From contig NC_080572.1 of the NCBI RefSeq assembly GCF_030247185.1, positions 232,935,336 through 232,999,335 on the forward strand: a stretch of 64,000 nt of DNA. The letters run 5' to 3'. Origin of the DNA: Malaya genurostris. Taxonomy: Eukaryota > Arthropoda > Insecta > Diptera > Culicidae. Below the pieces are notes generated by a model that made no database searches, was not told the origin of the DNA, and saw nothing but the letters and a program-made list of their open reading frames with translations. Within the stretch, counting starts at the first letter, position 1, and each line of letters opens with the position of its first letter. Below, in pieces: positions 46,461 through 58,133 of this stretch. A program made the translations under genes and the position numbers.

Positions 46461-46689
46461 TGGTAGTTCGGCCTGGGTTGGCAGTTCAATACATAAGACG
46501 CTGATCTTACAAGCCATTTGACGTATGATCGAGCCCCGATCTGTCAGTAGGATCGTAGCCATGCAACGAAGTCTGTTGAAGCAGAAAGGCAAAATTCAAC
46601 AGAAGGAATGTAATGCCAAGACTTTGGTAGTTCGAAAAATCAAGTTAAGCTGTCTCCAAGGTCCCGAGCCGTGTTAAAAAAAAAACGAA
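46461..46689 (+). mobile_element. tRNA-derived SINE, copy A
   Basis: The head has a box A-like string (gggttggcagttcaat) and a box B-like string (gatcgagcccc near 46528). A tRNA-unrelated body follows ('aggaatgtaatgccaagact') and an A run ends it near 46686. The body recurs at 47.97 and 58.30 kb, so it is a dispersed family transcribed, by family knowledge, by Pol III and mobilised by a LINE. Confidence 0.65.
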
Positions 46690-47934
46690 ATAAAAATATA
46701 TGACATAATCCAGAACTCTATCGCATGTTTGAAAGCTTTTCAACAACTTTGTTTAAACCGATTCAAATTAGCAAGTAGCATTTGTAAATATACAGTAAAA
46801 TAGCCTCTTATGAGCACCAATTACGTTAGTTTTAAGTCAGTAATCTGAAGCTGAACGCACAGGTTAGCGATTAATTTTGCTAAATTATGCATTAAGGGCA
46901 ACCGAAATGTCAATTAACGGTTTAATATACTGCCATGATGTGGCATTTAATCGTTAAGGTTGTACCTTCATTCTAAAATCGTGGTTTCGAAATAGTTTCA
47001 AATACCTTTACAATACTTTGCTGGCCAAATAGAGAACCTTAAAAACCAACAGCCGCCAACTAGCGGGACACAATCCGTGAATGAAGCTCCCAAATAACAA
47101 ATGCGATTCTCGTATTATCCTGTGAGAGTTTTCCCGGTAAGGCAAAGTTCAACCAATTCAATTTCCTTTGGCAATAAAGCAATCATTAGCAGTTCACAGG
47201 GCGGTTGCTGTTTCCCAGGAAATCCAACGCATTTAACTGTCGACTGATTGTGTTTGTGAGGCTGTGTGAATGCCCATAGCAAGGACAAAAGCATCTAAGA
47301 ACTTACCGAGAACCTTGAGCCCAGATGCCTTTAAACGATTAGAGCGCAGTAAACATTGTCGCTTCAGTTCACTTTCTTGATTCAGGAACCCTTGGCTGAG
47401 TGCTGCCCCGTGGGTAGAAAAAAGGATGGAAGGCCGGTTTCAGTCGTAACGAGCGAGCTCCGTCAAGCCATTACGCTCCCTTCGTCGCCATCCTGGCAAA
47501 GGTGTAGATTTCCAACCTTGAAATGGTTTTGCTTTTGGGTACGGGAGTTTAAGCCGGAGCGGGAATATTTTAGTAAGCGAAAGACGTATAGAAGGTGGTC
47601 GATTCTTCCACCATCGAGAGTTTTGATGAATGGGACAGAAAAGCGCAACCTACGTGAAGTGTCCAGTGGCTTCGGGGAAGGGACCATGAATTATGAATTG
47701 TCTTCAGATGAAGCGAGTAATACAAATAACCGAGCTTACTGATGGAATTCATTTGAATTTATTTTGAATATTTTTTTTCAATTTTATATGAAGGTGTTTT
47801 GTTTTATTATCAGCATCACTACATACTATCACCGAGAAGAGTTAATCTAACGTGAACAAAAATATAACATATCCAAAACATACTATTTATTGATTAATTG
47901 ATTGTTTCACTAGTCATTTTTAATGTGAATGTCC
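46690..47934. other. Unassigned DNA
   Basis: AT-rich except 47010-47740. A plus-strand opening (47356-47742, 128 codons) overlaps minus-strand openings and has no recognised domain. It is probably chance in a GC-richer stretch. Confidence 0.35.
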
Positions 47935-48062
47935 GACTCGAACCTGCAGAAAGACCAAATTTCACAAAAAGAATGTAATGCCAAGACTTTGCTTGGTGGT
48001 TCGAGAAATCAAGATAAGCTGGCTCAAAGATCTGTTCCATTGTTGAGCTAGTCGAGAGCTTT
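47935..48062 (+). mobile_element. SINE fragment, copy B
   Basis: Starts with a box B-like 'ccgactcgaacc', then 'aagaatgtaatgccaagact' and 'gttcgagaaatcaagataa', matching copy A. The tRNA-like 5' half is missing. Confidence 0.55.
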
Positions 48063-48481
48063 GAAAAATCTTTTATCGAAGCTACCCGACAGTACTAACG
48101 GCATGGTTGCCAAATTTCCATTTTTTTTTCTATCACCGTCTTTTTTTATACCGTACACTCAAACTTTCAGTTTTTGGATGTTGTTTTTGGATAAAATTGT
48201 TCCAGGTAAATTAGGCAAAAAGAGTTTTACACTACTCACAAATCTATACTATTGTATTTTTGAAATATCATCCATTTATATCAATTTGCAATTATTCATA
48301 TTATTTTGATATTTTATCCTACCGAATAAGTTTTAATTGAATTGTCCTTTTAACACCATCGAATTTAACTGATTACGATATTGCCTTCCATCAATATTCA
48401 TAAATTGAAACAAAAATAACCGGAAATATCCAGTGAGTAGACCATTCCTTTCGAGAGACAAGGAGTCCTTTCGAGAGTCTG

Positions 48482-48512
48482 ACTGGCGTTTTAGAGTGAC
48501 TAAAACGCCAGT
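48482..48512. other. Perfect 12-bp hairpin just upstream of the tRNA-like gene
   Basis: actggcgtttta and taaaacgccagt are perfect reverse complements separated by the 7-base loop gagtgac. The last base of the stem is the first base of the tRNA-like sequence. 'cctttcgagag' occurs twice just upstream (48446-48478). Confidence 0.75.
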
Positions 48513-48582
48513 TCAGAGTGGCAAAATGGTAGCTCGTATGCACGGAATGCATAAGAACGCAGGTTCGATTCCTGTCTTTGAG
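48512..48582 (+). tRNA. tRNA-like gene or pseudogene, apparent anticodon GGA (Ser)
   Basis: 71 bases fold as a cloverleaf. The acceptor ttcagag pairs with ctttgag (7 bp, two G-T). There is a short D arm with box A tggcaaaatgg, a perfect 5-bp anticodon stem tatgc/gcata with loop acggaat, a 5-base variable region, and T stem gcagg/cctgt with loop ttcgatt (box B ggttcgattcc). A TTTTT run follows 7 bases later. Against a true tRNA: position 33 is C instead of U, the D stem is weak, and a serine tRNA should have a long variable arm. It may be a SINE head or a decayed tRNA. Confidence 0.45.
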
Positions 48583-48588
48583 CGTATC

Positions 48589-48593
48589 TTTTT
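48589..48593 (+). terminator. Pol III terminator-like T run
   Basis: TTTTT lies 7 bases after the tRNA-like 3' end, the normal place for a Pol III stop signal. Confidence 0.5.
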
Positions 48594-48879
48594 CCAATAA
48601 ATCATCTTTTCTGTTAGTTTTTCATTCATTTGGCTTCTCCAATATATGTTTCCGTTCAGTCATTACAAAACTGAACTTAGTTATGGCGGCTTTACGTCTA
48701 ACCAACTAAAAAATAATATATCATATTTTTGATAGTACGCAGATTCTTTGCGTTCGAGCAAAATTCCATAAACATTTTAGTGAACGGAGAATACATTTAA
48801 TTAATCGGCACTTTTCAAGGTTAATAGCTCAGTTCCAAAAACCTGTCTACGAAATTGAAATAAGTTCATGTACAATAAG

Positions 48880-48920
48880 AATCTGTTGTAATCCACCTAA
48901 TGGTTCACTGATGTCTATTC
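48880..48920. repeat. Dispersed 'aatccacctaatgg' motif
   Basis: Second instance of the motif described at 38196, followed by 'ttcactgatg'. Confidence 0.4.
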
Positions 48921-49091
48921 ATTATCGCTGAAAAGGAAAATGATTCACGTTCCATTTTTGGCTTTTGTTTCAGGTAATAGAGCTGTACTGAGTTAAGATC
49001 TAACAAGACGTTATTTTGCATCATCAGTTAAAATTCTCATTTGAATATAAATTTGAAGAAATCGAAGAATTTCGGAAATTTCGGAATTCGA

Positions 49092-49628
49092 GGTAAATTT
49101 GGTAAATTTGGTAAATTTGGTAAATTTGTTAAATTTGGTAAATTTGGTAAGTTTGGTAAATTTGGTAAATTTGGTAAATTTGGTAAATTTGGTAAATTTG
49201 GTAAAATTGGTAAAATTGGTAAAATTGGTAAATTTGGTAAATTTGGTAAATTTGGTAAATTTGGTAAATTTGGTAAATTTGGTAAATTTGGTAAATTTGG
49301 TAAATTTGGTAAATTTGGTAAATTTGGTAAATTTGGTAAATTTGGTAAATTTGGTAAATTTGGTAAATTTGGTAAATTTGGTAAATTTGGTAAATTTGGT
49401 AAATTTGGTAAATTTGGTAAATTTGGTAAATTTGGTAAATTTGGTAAATTTGGTAAATTTGGTAAATTTGGTAAATTTGGTAAATTTGGTAAATTTGGTA
49501 AAGTTGGTAAAGTTGGTAAATTTGGTAAATTTGGTAAAGTTGGTAAAGTTGGTAAATTTGGCAAATTTGGTAAATTTGGTAAATTTGGTAAATTTGGTAA
49601 ATTTGGTAAATTTGGTAAATTTGGTAAA
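49092..49628. repeat. Satellite (GGTAAATTT)n, about 60 units
   Basis: 9-bp units with scattered variants: ggtaagttt near 49147, three ggtaaaatt near 49200-49228, and pairs of ggtaaagtt near 49498-49556. Since 9 is a multiple of 3, all six frames stay open and long false ORFs arise. Confidence 0.97.
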
Positions 49629-50707
49629 TTTTGTCAACTTTGTCAATTTTGTCAATTTTGTCAATTTTGTCAATTTTGTCAATTTTGTCAATTTTGTCAA
49701 TTTTGTCAATTTTGTCAATTTTGTCAATTTTGTCAATTTTGTCAATTTTGTCAATTTTGTCAATTTTGTCAATTTTGTCAATTTTGTCAATTTTGTCAAT
49801 TTTGTCAATTTTGTCAATTTTGTCAATTTTGTCAATTTTGTCAATTTTGTCAATTTTGTCAATTTTGTCAATTTTGTCAATTTTGTCAATTTTGTCAATT
49901 TTGTCAATTTTGTCAATTTTGTCAATTTTGTCAATTTTGTCAATTTTGTCAATTTTGTCAATTTTGTCAATTTTGTCAATTTTGTCAATTTTGTCAATTT
50001 TGTCAATTTTGTCAATTTTGTCAATTTTGTCAATTTTGTCAATTTTGTCAATTTTGTCAATTTTGTCAATTTTGTCAATTTTGTCAATTTTGTCAATTTT
50101 GTCAATTTTGTCAATTTTGTCAATTTTGTCAATTTTGTCAATTTTGTCAATTTTGTCAATTTTGTCAATTTTGTCAATTTTGTCAATTTTGTCAATTTTG
50201 TCAATTTTGTCAATTTTGTCAATTTTGTCAATTTTGTCAATTTTGTCAATTTTGTCAATTTTGTCAATTTTGTCAATTTTGTCAATTTTGTCAATTTTGT
50301 CAATTTTGTCAATTTTGTCAATTTTGTCAATTTTGTCAATTTTGTCAATTTTGTCAATTTTGTCAATTTTGTCAATTTTGTCAATTTTGTCAATTTTGTC
50401 AATTTTGTCAATTTTGTCAATTTTGTCAATTTTGTCAATTTTGTCAATTTTGTCAATTTTGTCAATTTTGTCAATTTTGTCAATTTTGTCAATTTTGTCA
50501 ATTTTGTCAATTTTGTCAATTTTGTCAATTTTGTCAATTTTGTCAATTTTGTCAATTTTGTCAATTTTGTCAATTTTGTCAATTTTGTCAATTTTGTCAA
50601 TTTTGTCAATTTTGTCAATTTTGTCAATTTTGTCAATTTTGTCAATTTTGTCAATTTTGTCAATTTTGTCAATTTTGTGAATTTTATCAATTTTATCAAT
50701 TTTGTCG
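49629..50707. repeat. Satellite (TTTTGTCAA)n, about 120 units
   Basis: 9-bp units starting at once after the previous array, almost free of variants (one 'caactttgtc' at the left edge, 'gtgaattttatc' at the right edge). The unit differs from TTTGGTAAA by two substitutions in register. Confidence 0.97.
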
Positions 50708-50731
50708 TCGACAATCTTCACAATATTTTTT

Positions 50732-53700
50732 CTTCAAACTTCAAACTTCAAACTTCAAACTTCAAACTTCAAACTTCAAACTTCAAACTTCAAACTTCAA
50801 ACTTCAAACTTCAAACTTCAAACTTCAAACTTCAAACTTCAAACTTCAAACTTCAAACTTCAAACTTCAAACTTCAAACTTCAAACTTCCAACTTCCAAC
50901 TTCCAACTTCAAACTTCAAACTTCAAACTTCAAACTTCAAACTTCAAACTTCAAACTTCAAACTTCAAACTTCAAACTTCAAACTTCAAACTTCAAACTT
51001 CAAACTTCAAACTTCAAACTTCAAACTTCAAACTTCAAACTTCAAACTTCAAACTTCAAACTTCAAACTTCAAACTTCAAACTTCAAACTTCAAACTTCA
51101 AACTTCAAACTTCAAACTTCAAACTTCAAACTTCAAACTTCAAACTTCAAACTTCAAACTTCAAACTTCAAACTTCAAACTTCAAACTTCAAACTTCAAA
51201 CTTCAAACTTCAAACTTCAAACTTCAAACTTCAAACTTCAAACTTCAAACTTCAAACTTCAAACTTCAAACTTCAAACTTCAAACTTCAAACTTCAAACT
51301 TCAAACTTCAAACTTCAAACTTCAAACTTCAAACTTCAAACTTCAAACTTCAAACTTCAAACTTCAAACTTCAAACTTCAAACTTCAAACTTCAAACTTC
51401 AAACTTCAAACTTCAAACTTCAAACTTCAAACTTCAAACTTCAAACTTCAAACTTCAAACTTCAAACTTCAAACTTCAAACTTCAAACTTCAAACTTCAA
51501 ACTTCAAACTTCAACTTCAAACTTCAAACTTCAAACTTCAAACTTCAAACTTCAAACTTCAAACTTCAAACTTCAAACTTCAAACTTCAAACTTCAAACT
51601 TCAAACTTCAAACTTCAAACTTCAAACTTCAAACTTCAAACTTCAAACTTCAAACTTCAAACTTCAAACTTCAAACTTCAAACTTCAAACTTCAAACTTC
51701 AAACTTCAAACTTCAAACTTCAAACTTCAAACTTCAAACTTCAAACTTCAAACTTCAAACTTCAAACTTCAAACTTCAAACTTCAAACTTCAAACTTCAA
51801 ACTTCAAACTTCAAACTTCAAACTTCAAACTTCAAACTTCAACAACTCAAACTTCAACTTCAAACTTCAAACTTCAAACTTCAAACTTCAACTTCAAACT
51901 TCAAACTTCAAACTTCAAACTTCAAACTCAACCAAACTTCAAACTCAAACTTCAAACTTCAAACTTCAACCACTCAAACTTCAAACTTCAAACTTCAAAC
52001 TTCAAACTTCAAACTTCAAACTTCAAACTTCAAACTTCAAACTTCAACACTTCAAACTTCAAACTTCAAACTTCAAACCAACTCAACTTCAAACTTCAAA
52101 CTTCAACTCAAACTTCAAACTTCAAACTTCAAACCTCAAACTTCAAACTTCAAACTTCAAACTTCAAACTTCAAACTTCAAACTTCAAACATCAAACTTC
52201 AAACTTCAAACTTCAAACTTCAAACTTCAACTTCAAACTTCAAACTCAAACTTCAACCACTTCAACTTCAAACTTCAAACTTCAAACTTCAAACTTCAAA
52301 CTTCAAACTTCAAACTTCAACTTCAAACCAACTCAAACTTCAAACTCAACTTCAAACCAACTCAACCAAACTTCAAACTTCAAACTCAAACTTCAAACTT
52401 CAAACTTCAAACTTCAAACTTCAAACTTCAAACTTCAAACTTCAAACTTCAAACTTCAAACTTCAAACTTCAAACTTCAAACTTCAAACTTCAAACTTCA
52501 AACTCAAACTTCAAACTTCAAACTTCAAACTTCAAACTTCAAACATCAACTCAAACATCAAACTTCAAACTTCAAACTTCAAACTTCAACCTTCAACACT
52601 TCAAACTTCAAACTTCAAACTTCAAACTTCAAACTTTCAAACTTCAAACTTCAAACTTCAAACTACAACAACTTCAAACTTCAAACTTCAAACTTCAAAC
52701 TTCAAACTTCAAACTTCAAACTTCAACCTCAACCAAACTTCAAACTTCAAACTTCAAACTTCAACCAAACTTCAAACTTCAAACTTCAAACTTCAAACTT
52801 CAAACTTCAAACTTCAAACTTCAAACTTCAAACTCAAACTTCAAACTTCAAACTTCAAACTTCAAACTTCAAACTTCAAACTTCAAACTTCAAACTTCAA
52901 ACTTCAACAACTTCAAACTTCAAACTTCAAACTTCAAACTTCAAACTTCAAACTTCAAACTTCAAACTTCAAACTTCAAACTTCAAACAACTTCAACAAC
53001 TTCAAACTTCAAACTTCAAACTTCAAACTTCAAACTTCAAACTTCAAACTTCAAACTTCAAACTCAACTTCAAACTTCAAACTTCAAACTTCAAACTTCA
53101 AACTTCAAACTTCAAACTTCAAACTTCAAACTTCAAACTTCAAACTTCAAACTTCAAACTTCAAACTTCAACTTCAAACTTCAAACTTCAAACTTCAAAC
53201 TTCAAACTTCAAACTTCAAACTTCAAACTTCAAACTTCAAACTTCAAACTTCAACTTCAAACTTCAAACTTCAAACTTCAACTTCAAACTTCAAACTTCA
53301 AACTTCAAACTTCAAACTTCAAACTTTCAAACTTCAAACTTCAAACTTCAAACTTCAAACTTCAAACTTCAAACTTCAAACTTCAAACTTCAAACTTCAA
53401 ACTTCAAACTTCAAACTTCAAACTTCAAACTTCAAACTTCAAACTTCAAACTTCAAACTTCAAACTTCAAACTTCAAACTTCAAACTTCAAACTTCAAAC
53501 TTCAAACTTCAAACTTCAAACTTCAAACTTCAAACTTCAAACTTCAAACTTCAAACTTCAAACTTCAAACTTCAAACTTCAAACTTCAAACTTCAAACTT
53601 CAAACTTCAAACTTCAAACTTCAAACTTCAAACTTCAAACTTCAAACTTCAAACTTCAAACTTCAAACTTCAAACTTCAAACTTCAAACTTCAAACTTCA

Positions 53701-54193
53701 AACTTCAAACTTCAAACTTCAAACTTCAAACTTCAAACTTCAAACTTCAAACTTCAAACTTCAAACTTCAAACTTCAAACTTCAAACTTCAAACTTCAAA
53801 CTTCAAACTTCAAACTTCAAACTTCAAACTTCAAACTTCAAACTTCAAACTTCAAACTTCAAACTTCAAACTTCAAACTTCAAACTTCAAACTTCAAACT
53901 TCAAACTTCAAACTTCAAACTTCAAACTTCAAACTTCAAACTTCAAACTTCAAACTTCAAACTTCAAACTTCAAACTTCAAACTTCAAACTTCAAACTTC
54001 AAACTTCAAACTTCAAACTTCAAACTTCAAACTTCAAACTTCAAACTTCAAACTTCAAACTTCAAACTTCAAACTTCAAACTTCAAACTTCAAACTTCAA
54101 ACTTCAAACTTCAAACTTCAAACTTCAAACTTCAAACTTCAAACTTCAAACTTCAAACTTCAAACTTCAAACTTCAAACTTCAAACTTCAAAC
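50732..54193. repeat. Satellite (AAACTTC)n, about 490 units
   Basis: 7-bp units. Left (50732-51835) and right (about 53330-54193) parts are nearly pure apart from three 'caacttc' near 50887. The middle (about 51840-53330) is full of shortened or altered units (aacttc, aaactc, accaac). It ends at 'aactctaatctg'. Confidence 0.97.
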
Positions 54194-55499
54194 TCTAATC
54201 TGCAAATCTGCGTATTGCTCACGAAGAAAGGAATATATATTCTGATGGCGCACTCTTTCAAAAATTACTTCTAGGCCCTGGATATTAAACATGAGTTACT
54301 CAAGTGTGTACTTGTGTACTTGGATAGTTTGCACTAGTGAATTTCATTATCTTGCTAATGACTTTGTTATTGCATTTACAGCTTTGCTTTTCAACAAATT
54401 ATTGCGTCGACTTCCAAGTGAAAATTCCAGTAATTGCAGAAGAAAGATAAATCGGTGAACTTTGCTTTGTGCGAGAAAACGATATCTTCTCTTCCGCCAT
54501 TTAAATGCTTCCTTACGAATTCCGGAAAACAAATTCATAAATATTCCTGTTGACGACAATTCAATGATAACTGCCAATCCGGTAGAAATTAAATTTGCCT
54601 CACATACAGCCGTAATCGCAAGCTCATTTCCCTTTTGTCCACATCCAGCCATTTACTTTCCGCGGGCGCAGCGCACTTCCGAGAACCGTTCCAAACTCAA
54701 TGACCTCCCTACCCATGAATGGTATTTTTCCACGGCGGCGGAAATATTTTTCTGTGGCGCTTTCGATTGAAGAAACTTTCCCACTTGGCAACCAGCTCAA
54801 ATATGCGAATAAAAAATGATGTTTATTTATACGAGCGAATCTGGAGAAGACGGAAGCAATTTTCTTCTGCACTCGCAACGAGCAGTGATGTGACATCCAG
54901 CGTGGGAGAAAACAGGACAGTAGAGCTCAGTTGCAACATTGAACTATGCACCATCCATTCTTTATCAAAGCACTGCCGGGATCAGCCGGTTGGAACCAGT
55001 CAATTTGAAATGTACTTACAGTCTGTAATCCATCCGGCGTTGCTGTGATAAAAGGAAATATCTAGCAGTGTAGACTTCAAAACGATATCAGAATTGGAAA
55101 AACTGAACGGGGTTGGCATCCATGGAAAGTTTTGTCCGGATGTTCAACATGTATTTTAAATAAAGCTCGAAAACATCATATTCAAAAATCTGTATCGATT
55201 TCGTCTACTGCACAAATATGAAGTGCTTTTACTGAGATTTGGTAATTGAAAATACCAAAATTCTCTTGAATCACATCATTCTAAGCGTGCATTTGCTTCT
55301 GTATCGGAAACTACGTCAATCACTGCTAATTGCGGGGACGAGTTGAACGTCGTGTGAATGCCTCCTAGCAACAAGTTCGACACGCCACCCAGCCAACTGC
55401 GAGTGGTATTGTTATTGACAAACATCATCATACCAGATCCGCATACGTCGTTGCAAACGTTCAAACATCGGAACGTCAAAATGTTCGAATTGTAATTAC
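54194..55499. other. Unassigned, moderately GC-rich DNA
   Basis: Overlapping openings of about 100 codons exist on both strands (54347-54652 minus, 54462-54770 plus, 54719-55048 plus). None shows a known domain, and opposed openings of similar length argue for chance. The stretch is low in repeats and may be unique host sequence. Confidence 0.35.
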
Positions 55500-55646
55500 C
55501 GCCCTTATTCTGAATAACGACGTATCGTTTTTTTGATCGTATTTCATTCGTATTCTTAATAACGCTAGCAAAATCAAAGGTAGCTAGGATTCGACCGAAC
55601 CATATTCGATCGGAAAACCAATACGACGTTATTCAGAATAAGGGCG
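55500..55646. mobile_element. Palindromic MITE
   Basis: The left end cgcccttattctgaataacg and the right end are perfect reverse complements for 20 bases and continue with one mismatch (cgacgtat / atacgacg). Length is 147 bp. TA or TAC occurs on both outer sides. No coding content. Confidence 0.75.
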
Positions 55647-56344
55647 TACATTGCAGCCCGCCTTCATCGTTCCGCTCCATCAGGCAGCCAGACTTTCCAG
55701 TAAGCAAGTCTAGGATGTGTTTGCTTTAATTGTGCCGTTCATCAAGTGATGATGCTGCGGAACAGGAAGCTATCAACACATCTTCGGTTGGAATTAGGCT
55801 TCCGGAGGTTCGAGATGGTGTGGAAGGATGTGGTTTTCCTAAAGCAGATTGTAGCCGGTAAATCGTTTGCTTTGTTTAATCCGATTGTGTTTTCGGTTTG
55901 GATATCATTCACACATTCATTGGTGCAACGTTCATTGGTAGTTTATCAACATTAGGAAGTATACTACTGCACTTGCTGGATTTTTTGGAAATCTACATAC
56001 AAACAAAACCAATCCATTTCCAACTCGAACTCGAAACACTGCTCATAATAAAACCATCCCAGTTTTCCCTTCCAAGAGACGACGATGTATTTGTTTGCAG
56101 AAAAAGCAACTAAACAACAAACAATCTCCGAATAGAAATGCCAGTTCTAGTGAATTTAATTCGAAACCAAAATGTGAAAATTTTCCTCAAGCACAATCCG
56201 TTGTTTGAAGGTTTTCGATACAACATGGTTTGTGGTTAGCCATAATACTGGAATATATATTTCACGGTAATTAAACTTGTTGAAATAACATTAAAATTTA
56301 CAGGAATTTAAGTCCTAGTTTACATTTGATCCGTTTGGTTTTAC
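55647..56344. other. Unassigned DNA
   Basis: No recognised feature. Short plus-strand openings at 55746-55955 and 55898-56113 have no known domain. Confidence 0.35.
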
Positions 56345-56660
56345 CTTTTTGCCTTTCTCTATAGGAAGGTATTAGAATTGCTGGAAAAACCGACTTTTGA
56401 ACGGAGCCTCGGAGACGCATAGTGTTATATACCATTCGACTCAGTTCGACGAGATCGGAAAATGTCTGTGTGTGTATGTGTGTGCACTTTTCGAAGATAT
56501 TTGAACGCGCTCAATTTTCTCATAGATGGCTGAACCGATTTTAATAAACTTGGGCTCGTTTGAAAGCTACTGTCGGACCATTGATCAAATTCGAAGATCA
56601 AATGGTTGTGTCTTTTGGTTACAGATATATGATGGTATATGTGACGTAACCGACAAAGCA
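56345..56660 (-). repeat. Dispersed repeat family, inverted copy
   Basis: Read on the minus strand this gives the same 3' terminus as 4270-5190: 'gagtcgaatggtatataac', then 'caaaagtcggtttttccag' and 'cctatagagaaaggcaaaa'. It also carries the (CA)n stretch (here gtgtgtgtatgtgtgtg at 56468) and 'aaaatcggttcagccatc' at 56528-56545. Confidence 0.65.
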
Positions 56661-57507
56661 CGTTGATTTTTACCGCTCTTACATATATAAGGGTGCCAAT
56701 ATTTTGGGATCATTTAATCATTTGGGAGTTTAAGCATCTCGAAAAATGTCCTCATGCAAAATTTGAGCTGAATCGGACATGCGTACGGGGTGCTGCCCGG
56801 CGTTTAAGGTTTGAAAATTTCCGATCTTGTGAAGCACCATAGGGGGGAGTACATGAAATTACCAAAATGATGCCGAAACTCTTAAAACTGCATGAAACAT
56901 CTCAAAAAAATTTTCACAGAAATTTTAGAATATTAGAAGCATTTGAAGAATGCTAAATACAGTTAAGCATTTTTGTACACTAATTGATTGAATTTGATAC
57001 CAGTTATAATGTACGGAAAGAAATAGTTTTGAATTTACTAAAGAAAATTAAAAAATCTGTTTTAATCCACCTAGTGGTGTAATGATGCCTTTCTCATATC
57101 AATCATACTATCACTTAAAATACTGCGGTATTCTTCAAAATAATTTTCTTCGATTCTTAAAAGAATAACCGAAATCGGTTTGTTTGCCCGTCTACTGATA
57201 AAAATTCTCAATTGGAAAAGATTTGAGGTCGATTTAGAAAACTTTTTAAGGTTTTTCCTTAATTTCAATGATGGTATACAATTTTTAACCCACTTTACCC
57301 TTATATTTCCGGATCCGAATTATATACTTGATATATTGGTGTTAAGTCTGATCCGCTCCTGTTTATGTTGTCAAGCTGCTACGCGTATAATTGAGCAACA
57401 CCACCATCCCGAACCTTTTTTTGTGAATGTATACATACCTTATGATAAAAAAAGAACCGGAATTTTCATTTTAAAATTCCCGCGCTTGTCCAATCGGTAA
57501 ACTTTTA
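56661..57507. other. Unassigned AT-rich DNA with a dispersed motif
   Basis: 57056-57100 contains 'tttaatccacctagtgg' and 'aatgatgcctttctcat', the third instance of that dispersed motif. The rest shows no gene. Confidence 0.4.
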
Positions 57508-57985
57508 TTCTCTCAACGTTGGCAACACTTTTATACACATTCTGTCAAATTTTGACGCATATCGTACGATTAGTTTTTGTTTGGCGTCTATACAAAGAAG
57601 TTGAAAAATTTTCGTATGGCGATTTTTATAATGGATGAAAATTTAGAACAACGTGCGTGCATCAATGCTGAATTTCTTTCAAAACCAGCGTCGTGTTGAT
57701 GTGGCCAAATAGATGATTTCCAACGCAGATAGTGACCCCACATTCATCGAATGCATCATAACTGGTGATGAGGTGTGGATCTATGAATATGACGTCGAAA
57801 CCGCACAACAATCGACCGAATGGCGCTTCGAAGGTGAGCCGTTGTTCTAAATTTTCATCCATTATAAAAATCGCCACAAGAAAATTCTTCAACTTCTTTG
57901 TATAGACGCCAAACAAAAACTAATCGTACGATATGCGTCAAAATTTGACAGAATGTGTATAAAAGTGTTGTCAACGTTGAGAGAA
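57508..57985 (+). mobile_element. Fold-back mariner derivative with 146-bp inverted repeats
   Basis: Arms 57508-57653 and 57840-57985 are inverted copies of each other with very few differences (for example ttggcaac versus ttgtcaac), starting ttctctcaacgttg. TA flanks both ends. The short centre contains mariner transposase residues. A normal mariner TIR is about 30 bp, so one end of the element seems to have been copied in inverse orientation onto the other. Confidence 0.85.
57666..57839 (+). pseudogene. Mariner transposase fragment in the fold-back element
   Basis: The plus frame reads NFFQNQRRVDVAK, a stop, then SNADSDPTFIECI and ITGDEVWIYEYDVETAQQS, the segment around the first catalytic Asp (ITGDEtWvYgYdpETKqQS in the family). 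It ends at the right arm. The helix-turn-helix region and the other catalytic residues are missing. Confidence 0.85.
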
Positions 57986-58133
57986 TAATTTTGAATTTTG
58001 ATCATAAGGTATTGCAACCGAACTTCCCAAGTAGCAAACATTGTTTTAATACTGAATTTATTAACTCTTCTCGCAACGTTCATGCGATTGGAAAAGTGCT
58101 CTTTTCTCGTATGATGTGCAACAAGTTTCTTGT

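Noticed and set aside
47356..47742. 128-codon plus ORF
   Set aside because: No recognised domain, opposed by minus-strand openings over the same GC-richer stretch. Coding status is unsupported.
49041..54274. Very long ORFs on both strands (up to about 1,730 codons)
   Set aside because: They are translations of 9-bp and 7-bp tandem repeats, open in several frames at once on both strands. There is no unique coding sequence beyond short flanks.
54347..55048. About 100-codon ORFs on both strands
   Set aside because: Overlapping opposed openings with no known motif. More likely chance.
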